64,000 nt of DNA from Sphagnum compactum (GCA_965153455.1 OZ234503.1:6292157-6356156), one strand, 5' to 3'; positions 47,448 to 62,345 are shown, counted from the stretch's first letter. Notes: generated by a model not told the origin, from the letters alone. Numbers and translations are program-made.

Positions 47448-50400
47448 ATGTCGAGATCGGTGGTAGCTGCCGCGCGCCTCCTGGGGAGGTCGCGTCGCTC
47501 TGCACTTGCGTCGTCTTTGTCATCCTTGCATTCTGGAGCTGGAGTAGCAGCAGATGGATCGGGCCCCTGTGGCTCATGTTCTCAAAGTAAAGTGCTGAAT
47601 GCAGTCGATCAGACACAAGGTAAGTAGACCCATCTCCTTTGTCGTTGCCATGATTCTTTTGGGAAGTTATGATTTCAACGCTTTCCTTCCATTGCTGAGG
47701 CTATCTCATTCTTTTTCTAGAAGTCCCAATCGGTTGCATCCTGCAATACAAAAGATATTCCTAAGTTTTGGTCAACCAAGGGATCCTGTGGATGTTTGTG
47801 TGATCCGTGAAGCAAGCTTTTCTACATGGAAGTTTTCGATTTTGGGTTATTGACTTTAGGCAAATTCATGTGTGCAGGGAAACTAGGACATAGATTGCTA
47901 TCACCGGCAGATCAAGCTTTCAAGTATGATGCAGTGAGTTTTTTCATTGACCTGGTTCTAGGGCTTGTGTTTCAAATTGTTGCAATGTGCATAAACCCTA
48001 AACCTCCCCAGACGTGTAATATGTATGGAAGACTTGTAGCAGAGTTAGTCGCATCTGAGGCAATAATATATCTTTGTGATGTTCCAGCACCTGCTTTTGG
48101 CAAGGGGTTTGTATAAAAGAACTCTGTCAACATCTCCTAGCACATCTCCCTCTGAGATCCTTGGCAAGCCGACATTGGTAGAGGCTAAGAAGCAAGTGCA
48201 AACAGAGGATGTTGAGAAGATATCACTAGGAAAGGTGAAGGAATCGGAGTCTAGGGCTGATGCAAGGATTCTGCGCACACTAGCAGCATACTTGTGGCCC
48301 AAGGACAATTCTGAATTCCGCAGGCGAGTGGGTCTCGCCCTCTGCCTCTTGGTTTTATCTAAGGTACGGACAAGTCTTTATGATCTGGGCTTCCTCCTGT
48401 GTGAAAGAATGCACAGCAAACAAAAGCAGATGTTGACAATCTTTAACTCTTGCATACAGGTACTCAATGTTCAAGTACCTTTCATGTTCAAGTATGCTAT
48501 CGACAGTCTGTCTGTTGCTGTGGGAGCAGCAGGTGCCACAGCAACAGCAGCAGCAACTGCTCATCCATTGCTTATTCCCCTCCTTGCTACTCCAACAGCA
48601 GTACTCCTTGGCTATGGCATTGCTCGAACTGGGGCGTCGGCCTGCAATGGTCAGTGGTAATCCCTAGTTGGTGATGGCAAAACTAGTTTGAAGGATTTTT
48701 AGGGTAGTGTCTTTCGGTATATCTTTCATGCCTAAAGACCCTCCTGTATCTCTTGGCTTTTTCTTGAATCTGTGAGACCCTCATACCCCACCCCCTTCTG
48801 TTTGTTCACTCAAAATGGTAGGCGAGTATGGTTGTGGTGTGCATTTTAGTTGTTATCAACGTCTTGATTGATGGAATGTACTGGAAACAGAGTTGCGGAA
48901 CGCTGTGTTTGCAAAGGTAGCACAAGGCACCATTCGCACTGTAGCTCGGCAGGTGAGACAACCAACTATATTTGTCGTGATAGTAGACAGTCGTCAGTTA
49001 ACCATTGTTCCCTTCTTCGCCTCTTTCTCTGTCTCTTCTTTGTCATTGTGCTGGCTAGTTTTATTGTGGGCTGCATACAGTTTGCATCAGCATGGATATA
49101 TTTTGTAGTTTTGACAGCCTTTTGTGTTCCTTCTTATTGAAAGATCAAAGCTTGCAGTCTTTGTCCCAACTGGACTAAGTGTTTGTTTACAGGTTTTTAT
49201 GCATCTGCATGCACTCGATCTGTCCTATCACTTAAGGTATTCTCTTGTCTCTGCTCTGAAAGTTCATTTTAAATAGGTTTGCAGCTGCAATATATGCCTC
49301 TGGATATACAATACTGAATCCTTCTCTCAGATGTTGTGCTGCTGTATTTCAAATGTTTTTCATGATGTTTAAGTCACTGATCCATTTGTTGGCTCCTTTG
49401 CATTTCTGTAGCCGACAAACAGGTGCACTCAATCGAACTATTGAACGAGGCACACGAGCCATCAACTTCATCCTCAGTTCTATGGTCTTCAACGTAGTGC
49501 CAACACTTTTGGAGGTATGGATCCTCAAGGTGGCAAGGCCCACATCGCCTTTCTTGTTAACTTAACTACAGGATAGACAGCTCTAAATTGGTTCATGGTG
49601 GATGTGTTCCTTGAGGAAGCCCCCAGATCTTTCGCATAATTTGGTGTGCTTTCAGCATACAGCAGATGATGCTCTTTAACCGTTTGGTGCCATTTCTCTC
49701 TTCTCCGCATTCTTGATGTTCTTTTCCTTTTTGGTCCTTCTCTTTGTGTTCTGGTCTCTTCTTAGTTTCTTTTCTTTTGTAATACCCATTTCTTTTATGT
49801 TTTGGTTCTCCCCATGCTGCTGGTTTTGTGATAGAAAGGTCATTGGTTACTGTTCTTACATTGGCCTTCACAAATCCAGGGGCTGATAAAGTCAGTGAGG
49901 TTGTTATGGTAATCAGTCACTAATACACGTGCTGCTGTTTCTTCTGTTGAAGAGCAAGATATTGTTATTGGTAATCACCTAATAACTTATCCTAATATAA
50001 CAATGATGAACTCCTTAGATCCATCAAGTTGGATCCTATTGTACTTGTGTCATATTTTATAGGCAAAAATATCTGAAGAATAACTATTGAATAGTATTTC
50101 AATATCATCAAAATGGTTATGATTCAAAAATAGAGGAGTCTTTGCCATCTCTGGAAGACAGATAGGGAAAGCAATTGCAAGAAAAAGAGAAATAACCTAA
50201 CATTTCCTTTTACCCCTCACATCAGATATCAAAGTAGTGAGTATGTTTCGTGTTTTTCTAGCTATGTCATGCCACTTTGCAGGTGTATCATTCTAATGTT
50301 ATCAAGCAGAGCCTGGAGGATCAGAACAGAGAATTACTCATGTCTATAGAAGAAGCGGCAAAGACAAAAAAAAAACCATGATATCAATTAGTTGGTTTAA

Positions 50401-53400
50401 TATTTTTTTAAAGAATTTCTGGCTGCAAAAATTGTTCATTTATGCCAAGAACTAAGTAAGTTTTGTGCAATAGGCTCTGTGTAAGTTGAAAGGCATCATG
50501 GCTAGTTAAGCATTTACAGAATAAACCAGATCTTGATATGAGCTGGAATCACAAGGCAGAGAAATTAATAAAAATAAAAGCAGTCTTGTAGGTTGTGGTA
50601 TAGTCAGCCCCATTACATTTGGTGAAGATGAGGACAAGAGTGTTGTGTCAGCAATTGGAATAGTAGGAACCGAAACAAACATGTCCAAGTGCAAAATGGT
50701 ATTATGCTTTACTTGAACTCCAATTTGATGTCAATGTGTTTAGATTGGAATAGTTTATGAGAGTTGTAGAAAACAATAAGCTTCTTGAATCAGGTAGTGT
50801 TGCAGATCTCATGAAGGAAATACAGAGTGGAGATAACAAAACCCAGACTGAATCATTCTGTGTAAAGTAATGAGAAAATGCAATCTCAGTTGGGAGTCTG
50901 GGGATATCTGAAAGCCTTGTCTTAACATCATTGAGAATGATACAACAACAGCTATTGATATGATACCAGTCAGGTCACCGAACTTTTGGGTGACCTTTGT
51001 ATTGTTCTAATTACTTCTCACTTATTTTTGTGTTTATTAGTGTTGTTCTCTCCTCCTTCACTTGTTTGCTGTTAAACTGTTGGTTCTGAAATCTCTCCAA
51101 CCCTATTATCAGGTCATCTCTCAGTTCTTTTCAGGTTAACTTAAATTGTAAGTATGAAGAAGTTCTCGGTACTTGTGAAGACAAATATGCACATATGGTT
51201 TCAGAATACAACCACTAGCTAGAGGGCAGGCTCATGGTAGCATTTCATTCCCTTGGCACATCTAGCTGTTGCCCATGTCAGTCAAACCAGACCATAACGG
51301 CACTAAGTGGTTGAACTCTTAAATAGTGGAGTCTGACTTGTAGAGGCAAAACTAGGCAGTGAAATTGCTCTGATCATAGCCTTTTGAAGATGTCCACTTC
51401 TGGAAGTTGGTTTTCCAGTATGGAAAAAATTATTAAGTCTCAGAAGACATTACATTCTTGTTATTGTTGTATTCTTCCTTTGCACTTGTTACTGCCCACA
51501 ATTGTAATGATTGCTGTTGGGCCAGATTTCAATGGTGGCAGGTATACTAGCCTACAAATTTGGAGCACCATTTGCATGGATCACATCTGTCACTGTAGTT
51601 GCCTATACTGTCTTCACACTTAGTGTGACTCAGGTAATCCTAAAGTGGCCTCCATTTTCATCAATGTTCTGGTGCTCCGTACCGTGTTGATGCTATTCTG
51701 GTCTCTGTTAATTTAACTAAACACAGTGCTCCTCTTATTTCAAAGTATCATATATATTTCTGAAATGTTCTGCAACCACCCGTTGTTCTGCTGTCCAAGG
51801 AGAGTGCAATTTTCATCACCAATGCATTGTACTCTAAACTGTTGTGCTTATTCATTGCTATTAGATTTCTGTCTCCCTTTTATATGAGGTTCTGAGGAGA
51901 GAGCAAGCCCAGATTGGGCATATAAAATCAGTGTCCAAACTGAAAATTGGCTGCTTTATGGCACATGCATGGCATATAGTGGCGAACAAAGTTCCGGCAG
52001 GACATGAACAAAGCAGATAATGTAGCAGGCTCCCGAGCAACTGACTCTCTCATCAACTATGAGGTGAGTTGCAACTTGCCTTCATCTTCTCTTTTTCACT
52101 CATCTCTGGAGGCTTGGGAACAGGTTGTATGGCAAAGCACATGTGTATGGTAGTAGAGGACCTAATCCCTTATATCAATAACACCTTATTTCTGGTGTGG
52201 GATTGCAGACCGTGAAATACTTCAATAATGAGCAGCATGAAGCTAATAGGTTTGATGACGCTCTGAAAAGTGAGTGTAACTTTCCACCTGGTTGGATTGT
52301 TTGTTGTCAGGAATGCTCAAAGTATTATTTGTAGTCACATGTTCTGAATTTCTTGCTCAAAGGAGGAGGTTGTGCCCTGTGATACCCAACGGGCTCAACA
52401 AGCTCAAACAATGGTTAAGGGTTTATGTTTTTTTTTGTTGGGGAATCCCCAATCAAGCATCAACACTAGTTAAAATGTCAGAAAGCATGACTTTGGATTT
52501 CAGGAATATGAAGCAGCAGGTCCGTGGTGCCTACGGCATGTAGACTAGTACCTGGATATTTGCCATTATGCTGGTTCACCATCAGTTTCACGACTGCTAT
52601 CCAATTCCAGTATTCTCGTTGGTACTGCATGGTACTCTTGTTGCGTTCTTCAGGATCTTGTGGTTCTGACCACAATTATTGTTGTGTCAAGGTGGGTTTA
52701 ATATTCAGGGGGTTTTTGGGACAGATTATGAAGGTGCAGCCCTAAAGACACAAACAAGCTTATCGGCTCTGAACTTTGGACAGAATGTTATATTCAGTAC
52801 AGCTCTCTCAAGTGCGATGATTATGTGTGCCAATGGTATTACAAATGGGACCATGACAATTGGTGACTTGGTATTGTGTTCCTTCTCGAATGTCCTTCTG
52901 TTCGTCTCACTTTGCTATTTGTTCAAGGCACCTCATCTCTGAAAGAAGCTTGATGAAAAATTGTTGTTTGCTTCTCCGCGTCCAGGTTCTATCCTGGTTC
53001 TTTGACTGAAGTCTTCTGTTTGTACAGAAGACATAGGTCCCAAAAGTGACAGGATGGAGGGGAATCTTAATGTCAAACTTTGCAGCAATCACATGCTCAC
53101 AGACATAAGGCTCTAAAGAACATGTGTGCCACTTGTCTGCCATGTGATTGGAAATTTTGTGTGAAATGTATTGCAGGTGATGGTGAATGGTCTCTTGTTT
53201 CAATTGTCATTGCCACTCAACTTTTTAGGCACAGTGTATAGGGAGACAAAACAAAGTCTGATTGACATGCACTCCATGTTTTCCTTACTTGAGGTATCAT
53301 TATCTGGCATCCTCTCCAAGTTTGTTTGAGGATAAAGTTAATTACTGAGAGATTCTTGACTTTTGAAAAGAGTAGAACATAAGTGAATTTACAGACTGTC

Positions 53401-55947
53401 TGACTGCTCTTTACTTAATACCATCACCACATGTTTGCAGGAGAAGCCAGAAATAAAGGATTTACCACATGCAAAGCCACTAGAGCTCAAAGGTGGTAGT
53501 ATTTCATTTGAGAACGTGCATTTCAGGTCTGTTGCCAAGCCTACTGTTGATCTGAACAAGAGTTGTATTTGAGAAACTCTAGTTACCACTTTGTGATATT
53601 TTCCAAGAAGCATTTCATGGTGCACACTTGGTTTGTAATGAAAATTGTGTGCCTTAGAACTATTGTATTGTAATGAAATGTCTTGTATTGGCAGTGCTAA
53701 AGTTTGCAGTGGATGGTACTGGTCTACTGTAGATATGCTTTGGGGTATGTAGCTTTGCAATGAGGCAGATTAGATGATCTTCTGTGTGAATCAGTGTAGA
53801 GATGACTGTTCAGTTAGGGAGCTGAGTTGCATACTGACGCAGAGGTGTGCGGTGGGTTGCTATGGAACAGATATTTATCAGACAGGCCCATCCTGAATGG
53901 GGTATCATTTGAGGTACCAGCAGGAAAGAGTGTGGCCATTGTTGGGACCAGTGGAAGTGGTGAGCATGAGAGTCAGATCTGGTGACTCTGGGTCCTGGTG
54001 TTTGCTCGGTCTTTGGCCTGACATTTTATCTTCTTTGTGCCAAAGCAACATTATCAAAACCTTCCAAGTAACAATGGACTTAGAGGCTGGGTATATGGTG
54101 GGATGGCCAGGGAAATCCACAATTTTGAGACTCCTCTACCGGTTTTTTGATACTGGATCTGGAGTGGTAAGGTTTCCTTGTATCAGTGAATAGTTTTGCA
54201 CAATTCAATGTATTCATTCTGCAGTGATGGCTTTTTGAGTCAGTTTATGAATCACTGAGGGCATTTTGTGTCCATATTGTCTACCCTTAAGTGATTATAT
54301 GCCTTGCATTTGCTCTGCAGCTGATCCACCCTCAATGTTTTGACTCAATTTCTCTACCAGAATCTAATTCTGATCACTTTGCCAGTTGAATCAGGATATT
54401 GAAAGAGCTACTTTTATGTCTTTTAACAGGTCAAAGTTGATGGTCAAGACATAAGGGATGTGACTCTTGATAGTCTCCGGAAATCCATTGCTGTAGTTCC
54501 TCAAGATACGGTGAGTTATTCCAGAACCATTTCCTTCAGAATATATTTTCCCTCTGCATTCTGATCTCTTGCTGTTCTGTAATCTGCTCAGATCCAAGGT
54601 CTGATGGTTCATGCTATTCAATGGAACATCTGTGACTCTCCAAGTCTTTCTTACCCTCAAATTTCTCTTAATCATTGCCCAGCATTATGAGTAGACCTCG
54701 TTTAATGAGCTTGTGTGAATTCTCATGGTGTTATGTGGATAATGCAGGTGTTATTCAATGACACTATTTTTTACAATATCCAATATGGGCGTATTTCAGC
54801 TTCTAAAGAAGAGGTTAAATCTTTAGTCCTGTACAGAGCATGGTAGTCTGGTTATGCTCAGATACATTCTAGAAAGTCCTTGTCTTTAACAGTATATTCA
54901 AATTTGGGTGATTGGAATCAAGAGAAAATTTACCTTCATATTTTGGATTAGCAATGGACCACATGTGTGCCCTTGTTGTGTTCCCTGTGACTTCGGGTGA
55001 GACAATGACCAAGGCTGGAATGGCTTGAGCAGGTATATGAGGCTGCAAAGCAGGCAGCCATCCATGAGGTTATAATGACATTTCCCAATCAATACCAAAC
55101 CAATGTTGGAGAACGAGGTTTAAAGGTCTGAACCTCGACAGTCTCTTTGGTCCTCATGGCTCTCTGCATTCTCAGGAAAAGGTTTTTTGTCCTTTTTCTC
55201 CTTACTGCTGCATTTAATTTTGTCTTCAGTCTGGAGGAATATGCTGCAGATTATTTCCTCAATGGAACAAGATTTGGGCTTCCCAAATATGCATTTAGGA
55301 GTGATGAAGAGCTTAGATTTCTGAACCTGATGCGTATCAATGGCAGTTAAGTGGAGGTGAAAAGCAGCGCGTGGCATTAGCCCGAGCTTTTCTCAAGGCA
55401 CCACCTATATTGTAATTATCTGAACTCTTCAATCACCAACTGTATCTGTTCTTGTGCTTACTAACTCTTGGAACACCAATTGATAGGCAGAGTGGGAACT
55501 CTGGAAATCTGGACACTAAGGTTTGCATGTGACTTTTGTCGGTGGAAGGCTATGTGATGAGGCAACAAGTGCATTGGATAGCACTACAGAGGGAGAGATC
55601 TTGGCAGCCCTCCGATCATTGGCTCAGAACCGCACTGCCATCTTCATTGCACATCGTCTTACAACTGCAATGCAGTGTGATGAGGTAAACTCTGCCTTTC
55701 TAATTCCCAGAACACCAAAGAAGAATGCAACAGTGTCACTTTGCACATCGTATTTGACTGGGTGGGATGACTTATGTTGCAGATTGTAGTTTTGGAAGGT
55801 GGATCTGTTGTGGAGCAAGGCAGTCATGAGGCTCTGCTCAGCTTGGGAGGACGATATACACAACTATGGAATCAGCAAACTGTCTCAGACAGCAATGTGG
55901 ATGTACTGGAGACCATTGAGGCCACCAATGAATCAGCAAGGACTTGA
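47448..55947 (+). CDS. ATM3: Mitochondrial ABC half-transporter, ATM/ABCB25 type
   Basis: I traced 22 exons: 47448-47619, 47878-47933, 48088-48363, 48460-48649, 48891-48952, 49193-49236, 49412-49514, 51526-51633, 51980-52063, 52209-52269, 52504-52519, 52740-52870, 53177-53293, 53441-53526, 53871-53959, 54111-54166, 54430-54510, 54748-54813, 55033-55125, 55347-55411, 55549-55684, 55783-55947. They encode about 751 residues: Arg-rich presequence (to about 100), six-span domain (about 150-470, including [18 protein letters not shown]) and ATPase domain with Walker A GTSGSGKST, Q-loop VPQDTVLFNDT, signature [14 protein letters not shown], Walker [13 protein letters not shown] and H-loop IAHRL. 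In plants ATM3 exports glutathione-linked sulfur from the matrix for cytosolic Fe-S and molybdenum-cofactor assembly. One problem: exons 10 and 11 do not join in frame. Exon 10 has one A too many (AAAA at 52266-52269), or the 16-nt exon 11 is skipped, which restores frame. Some donors are weak (GTCCGT, GTCTGT, GTCTGA). Confidence 0.9.
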
Positions 55948-57205
55948 CTTTGACATTCTGAAGTGGAAATTTTGACTTTGCACCAAGACTCCATTTTGGA
56001 TGCACGCAGTTTTGGAAGCTCTCAAGAAATGCAGCTGGTGGAAATGAAGCATGCTGCATAGGCATCTTGTTGGCAAGACAGGAGCCTTTGTTACCTCTAC
56101 CAGCTGTCTGATGCCTCTTAAAACTGTTGGATGCTACCCAAGTGAAATGTAGCTCTCAAATCTCCTCAAGTTTGGAACTGGACTTGGATACAAGCCTTGC
56201 CATGCAAGGTATACACACCATACATGTTGCTACACCCACAAACATGTCGCAACTGCAATTACTTGATCTGCAATCTAAATGGGTGATGGTCAGGAAAAAC
56301 TTCAAGAACCCAACACCATTTCAGTTAAGTACTGAAAGTTTTTAGGGGCTTCATATGCACAGAAGTGAATCCACAATGTAAGAATTGTGTTTAGTTTATC
56401 AGATAGTTTTCTCAGGTAATTTGAGCTTTGTTATCAGTTGAATGTTAGATGTCACTTCCTGATTCTTCTGATTGAAGTGATGAGTTGAATTGGAAAAAAA
56501 AGTTTGGTATTCTTGTCAGGATGTGCAGTTCATATGAATTGCTTCATAGTTGCTAAGTTAGGTTTAGAGAATCCTTGTGCAGATTGACCTATGACATGTT
56601 GAAGTGAAATAGACGGCTGATCTTTATCTGGTTGTGCAGTTTATATGCATTCTCTCTTGGTTTGGTTGTTGCTTGATTAGGGTTAAGAAACTCCTTGTCC
56701 CAACTGAGCTATGATTCAATGCTTTCATTTAGTATCTGCACCGACCCATTTGATGTTGCTGCTGTTGCTCAGTTTGACAAGAACCTGCATCAGGGAGCTT
56801 GACAAGAACTTTGTATTAAAGACTGAATTCCATCTTCCCGTGTTCTTTTACCAATGCCTGAAGTCTCAATGGCTGATATAGCTATGAGCAATTGTATGTT
56901 TCATTTTTATTTTGATATGGGAGGTGATGATATGCAGAAGAAAATCCAACTTTGATCTTTCCCATTTTGTAGGTTTTTCCTTCTGGAAACAATAGGAAAC
57001 CCAAGAGGTTTGCATCTAAAAACCAGCTTCAGGCTTTATTTGAGCCGTTGGATCTGGAAAATGCATACGTGTAAGGGGATAAGATCTGCTTTGCAAATCT
57101 GCTGACAAAGGCCGATGGATTTAAAATCAGGAGCCGTCCGATTTAGAGTGTCCCATCGTACCGGACGATCGTAGCCGTAGAATTGGTTTTCCCAATCCGC
57201 GCATC
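55948..57205. other. ATM 3' region and intergenic DNA
   Basis: This should hold the ATM 3' untranslated region. No gene is seen. A loosely repeated block (TGTGCAG(T/A)T.ATATG.ATT.CTTC and similar) recurs at about 56520 and 56635. Confidence 0.4.
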
Positions 57206-57393
57206 TGGGCCGTCTAGGGATCTTCGTGTCCTAGAGAAAGGATATGAACCGTCAGATGTGGAGGTAAGTAAACGCGAGGTGAAGTGGACCCTCGTCGGTA
57301 AAGACGGATGAGTTTCCGCTGATCTGGGCCGTAGATAGAGAAAGAGATGGTGTGATGAGTAAAGTCGGAACATTAGGGCTTGAATTAGGGTTT
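57206..57393 (+). promoter_or_regulatory. Site II elements and telo-box of RPL23A
   Basis: Two TGGGCC site II elements at 57206-57211 and 57325-57330 precede a telo-box (TTAGGGTTT, the reverse complement of AAACCCTAA) at 57385-57393. The start codon follows 138 bp later. Site II plus telo-box is the known promoter signature of plant ribosomal-protein and other growth-linked genes, bound by TCP and telo-box factors. No TATA box is obvious, as is usual for this class. Confidence 0.7.
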
Positions 57394-57530
57394 GGAGCTC
57401 ATGGAGGGACCAGTATTCGTTCTGAGCAAAGCGTGTGCAGATTTTGCAATCTGACCACTGCGATCGAACTTCTTACAGTGTCTACGGCAAGGCTTTTGTT
57501 TCGGCCAAGCACTTTTGATAGCAGGGATAG

Positions 57531-58586
<1,056 letters not shown>

Positions 58587-60822
58587 CCTGGTCAATGCAC
58601 TTTCAAGTTTTTAAGTTGCTTTGAAGGACCTTTCTTTGTTGAATTCACAAGAAGCTGAAATTGTGTCAGCTCGGATTGGATAGGGTGGACCAGACAGTGA
58701 AATGGAGTTTGCATGCTCCTTACAGACTCAAATCACTGGATATTTGGGTTTTTTGCCTTGATTATTTTAGCATTAATGCAAATTGTCTTGCCTAGTGATC
58801 CAACATTCTAGTTCTCTCTGGAGATCTGAAGCTGGTCTTATTGGGATGATGTTTGAAGTACTGACTTTTTAGTCTTGTCTTTGCATTTCTATTGCCTGCC
58901 AAGACCTGACTTTGATTTTATGAAGGAGAACCCCAACTAGAACTGAACTGACGTTTGTGTGAGCCTTGTCAAGTGATCAGAAAGGAGAATCAGTTGATTT
59001 ATAGGAGCTTCACACAGTTCAAGATATTATTTTGCAATTCAGGATAGAATGAAGAAATTTCTTTAATGGTTTGTCAATGAGAGGTTAGTCTACCTGGCCA
59101 GATTAGGTCATAGCCATGTGATGCATATTGGTGGGTTTCAGATATATGGTTTTTTTAGCTGCCATTCTGAAGTTCAAAAACCTACCTTACCGGTGCATTG
59201 AACAGATAGAAAGCACAAAAAGCGGATGTGTACTAAGACTTCAGGATGTGAGATTCAAACGATAGCTTTTATGGAGTACCCTACTTATATTATGTTGCTA
59301 GGGTATTATCTTACCTTTGAACATCTCATTCAGTTTTCATGCTGCTTGCTGTCTTCTGTAATTAGACTTGCATGTTGCAGGAGCCTCCTCATCAACAGTG
59401 CACAGCCATTGGCAGCACACCTTTACAGTCCTCTGAATGAAAGCTGAACTTAGATTCTAAGACTTAGGTTAGATCATTGTGCAAATTTTTTGACCTTGGG
59501 AATTTAGCAAATGATGCTTATGGATTTGAGATCCAATGTGCAGATTATTGGTCACTTGCAAGAAGTTTCCCCCTTTCCCCTTCACTTGATAGGAAGAGTT
59601 ACCATGACTCATTTAACACCCAAAGTTGCTTGGAATCCTCGAGCCCCACAGAGAAAGCTTGTCAATTAAGAGGCACCTAACAAAAACTCATATTTGAAAT
59701 TTTTGCTTGCTTTTGATGGTTCCAACTGCATTGCCAATTGATTGGGCATGTGCTAATGAACATCCAGAGCAACATCATTTAGAGTTTGTGAGCACCATTA
59801 CAATTGTGCACATTGTTGGAGGCTATCTAACAAATGTTACATATAAATGGAGAAAAGTTTGATTCTAGATAAAATGTATGGATTTGTGGATTCTTGGTAG
59901 CCCTGGTTCTGTACACCATGCTCATTGGAGAATGAGATACTGTGGGTGCAAATGTTCGGTGAATATCATTGTGTAAATGCCAAAATCTAACACAAGGTTG
60001 AATGGAAAATACATCATCAAAAATCATGACTTCAAAGCTCTTGCCAATTGTTGACAACATAAATCCTCCAATCATCCTAATGTAATTCACTACATTCTAT
60101 ATGTTGAAGGCTACAGAGGTGAATAGAAGCATGAGAAACAAGAATAAACAAAGTGCACAAGTGATGTGCTAAGGTAGAAGCGTTATCAATCATTGAAATA
60201 AGCAATGTGATTAAAACAAGGTCTTATTTCTCCACATATTTATTTTCTTTTTAAAAAATTGTATTAAAATTCAATCCAAGTGGGATCAAAAAAAATTATG
60301 GTTTTTGAAATTAATTATGAAATTTTAAACAACTTTGATAGTGTAGCCCATTACCACTCCATGACTCATGATTCGAGAACCTTAATTGTCATTCAGAGTC
60401 CTTAATATATTCAAATAGATTTCCTAAAAGCATGATCACATGTGCAAAAACTTGAAAGTAAATATGTTTCTTAAATCAACCCTACCTATGTCAAAAGTGG
60501 TATTTCAAGTAATGATTTGTTTTCTGACAAAATTTCACAACTTCACAAACTTATTTTCAGAAAGTGAAAAATGTGTGATTTTTAGGGATTTTTTCATCAT
60601 TTTTGAAATAAACATAATTAAATTAACCACATCTAGACCTAGGACTTCTTAGGTTGCCACTTTAAGCAACACTTCTGTAAAAATGCTATAGCCCACTTAG
60701 GACAATTGCCATTCAATGGTAATTAATGCTGATGAGGATCCTTGCTAGTGGACCTAGTTGAGGAACTAGTTCCTTTGCTCTTTGAGACTTCTGTCAGTTC
60801 ACATCTTCTCTGAAACACACAA
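58587..60822. other. Intergenic DNA, no gene seen
   Basis: It starts with the RPL23A 3' region. Short frames up to about 87 codons show no motif. AT content rises sharply after 60100. Confidence 0.45.
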
Positions 60823-61818
60823 GATGACAACACACTGCCAATTGTGAAACATCTGGGATGTGGTGCTTATGGCACTGTCTATGAACCAATCTGGCTAGGA
60901 CTTTCTTGTGCAAAGAAAGTCTTTGAGTATGCTGAGGATATGAGCTTCAAGAGGGAGGCAACCCTCAAGCACCCCAACATCATACAACTATTTTGTTGCA
61001 TAACAGATGCAAATTCATGCTCCTTGGTGATGGAACTCATGTCCACAGACCTTCGCAAGTTGATGGATGACAGAATGCCAGACCCTCATTATGTTGCATT
61101 ATGTAACATGTTGCATTCTCCTTGCCAGTAGCAGTGGACATCATGCTTCAGGTGGTTAGGGGCTTGAAGTATACGCATGAAAGGTGGGTGGCCCACCAGG
61201 ATATAGAATCATCTAACATTCTTGTGAACCCCACATCAGTTCCAGAGCTGGCTGAAGTGGGTTATGTCGATGTAAAATTGGCAGACTTTGGATTCGCCAA
61301 GGCAAAACTAATGAGCTCGAGAGGCAGAAACCAGTCGATTGACAATGTTGGAACAACACCATATAGGGCACCTGAGCTCTACACTCAGGTATCTCACAAA
61401 TGTTTTCTGAATGATCGTTTTTACATAGAAGAGGGAGCCTAGGCACATGTTGGATGACATCTACCTCAATCGTATCCACTGTGATCACACTAAAAATTTG
61501 TACTACTGGTGGATGCATTACACAGGAGGAGGAGGAGATTGCAAACGAAAACTATCCACTCAACACAGATGTATACAGTTATGGAATTACCTGTGCAGAG
61601 ATACTTAAAAGATTCCATTTCCACATGCTGAATACAAGAGTAGTGAACTCTTGCAAGTAATTAGGCAAGGAGAAAGACCACCTCTACCACATGATTGCCC
61701 AACGCATCTAGCACATCTGACAAAGAGATGCTGGGATACAGATCCATGTAATCGACCCAGCTTCTTACGAGTGTGCAATGAGCTTCTGGACTTCAAAAGG
61801 TCAAATATGATGATCTGA
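60823..61818 (+). pseudogene. Protein kinase pseudogene, TKL-like
   Basis: Most kinase subdomains are readable in order: glycine loop LGCGAYGTVY, lysine block CAKKVFEYAE, LKHPNIIQLF, VMELMSTDLRKLMDD, HQDIESSNIL, DFGFAKAK, GTTPYRAPELYTQ, NTDVYSYGITCAEIL and DPCNRPSFLRVCNELL, ending in a stop at 61816-61818. At least two frameshifts break it: one near 61085-61115 (between DPHY and LPVAVDIMLQ) and one near 61605-61615 (between CAEIL and the PFPHAEYKSSELL block). About 61390-61525 reads best as an intron or insertion (CAG then GTATCT, and ACACAG before a GAG run). Even intact, the catalytic loop would be defective: HRD is HQD and its usual Lys is Glu. No start codon with a proper N-terminal region is visible. 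The kinase type resembles ones I associate with non-seed plants. Confidence 0.75.
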
Positions 61819-61889
61819 GTCCTGACTACAAACAGGGCAGTGTTCCAACCCGGAACCAGACCTGTGGATCCCAAAGCCCATGGGTGTTT

Positions 61890-62345
61890 TTATATAAGGC
61901 AAAACTAAAATGACAGGAAGGTTACCTGTGCATGCTGGTTACTGCTTGAATGAGGATATCATTGTCTCTTTTATTAGCTATATTCAAGGTGTAGTTCAAA
62001 GACCAGTGATGAATTGTTTCAAGAATAAATTTTATTTTTTCCCGAATATTAAATACTCTAAAACTATAGAACAAATTCTTTTCACACCCAAATTGGTAGC
62101 GAGGGAAAGAATTGTTATTGTGATTAAATGATATGGTAAATCTATTTAAATTGATAGTTCCATTTTATGCACACATTCAAAAAAGTGCCTGCATCTCTAC
62201 AAATCAGCAAATAGATTGCTCAGAAGAACTCGGTAAGACCATGAGATGACCTAAATCATGAAAAGTTAGGTATACCATTCCCTTTCCTCCAAAGCAAAGA
62301 GATTGGTTGTTAGTAGATTTCAACATGATACTGAGACCAGTGTTT
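61890..62345. repeat. Direct duplication, left copy
   Basis: Shares long blocks with 62560-63245: TATTAGCTATAT(T/C)CAAGGTG, AAACTATAGAACAA, ATAGTTCCATTTTATGCAC, GCAAATAGATTGC, CATGA(G/C)ATGACCTAAAT and TCAACATGATACT. It starts about 70 bp after the kinase stop. Confidence 0.8.
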
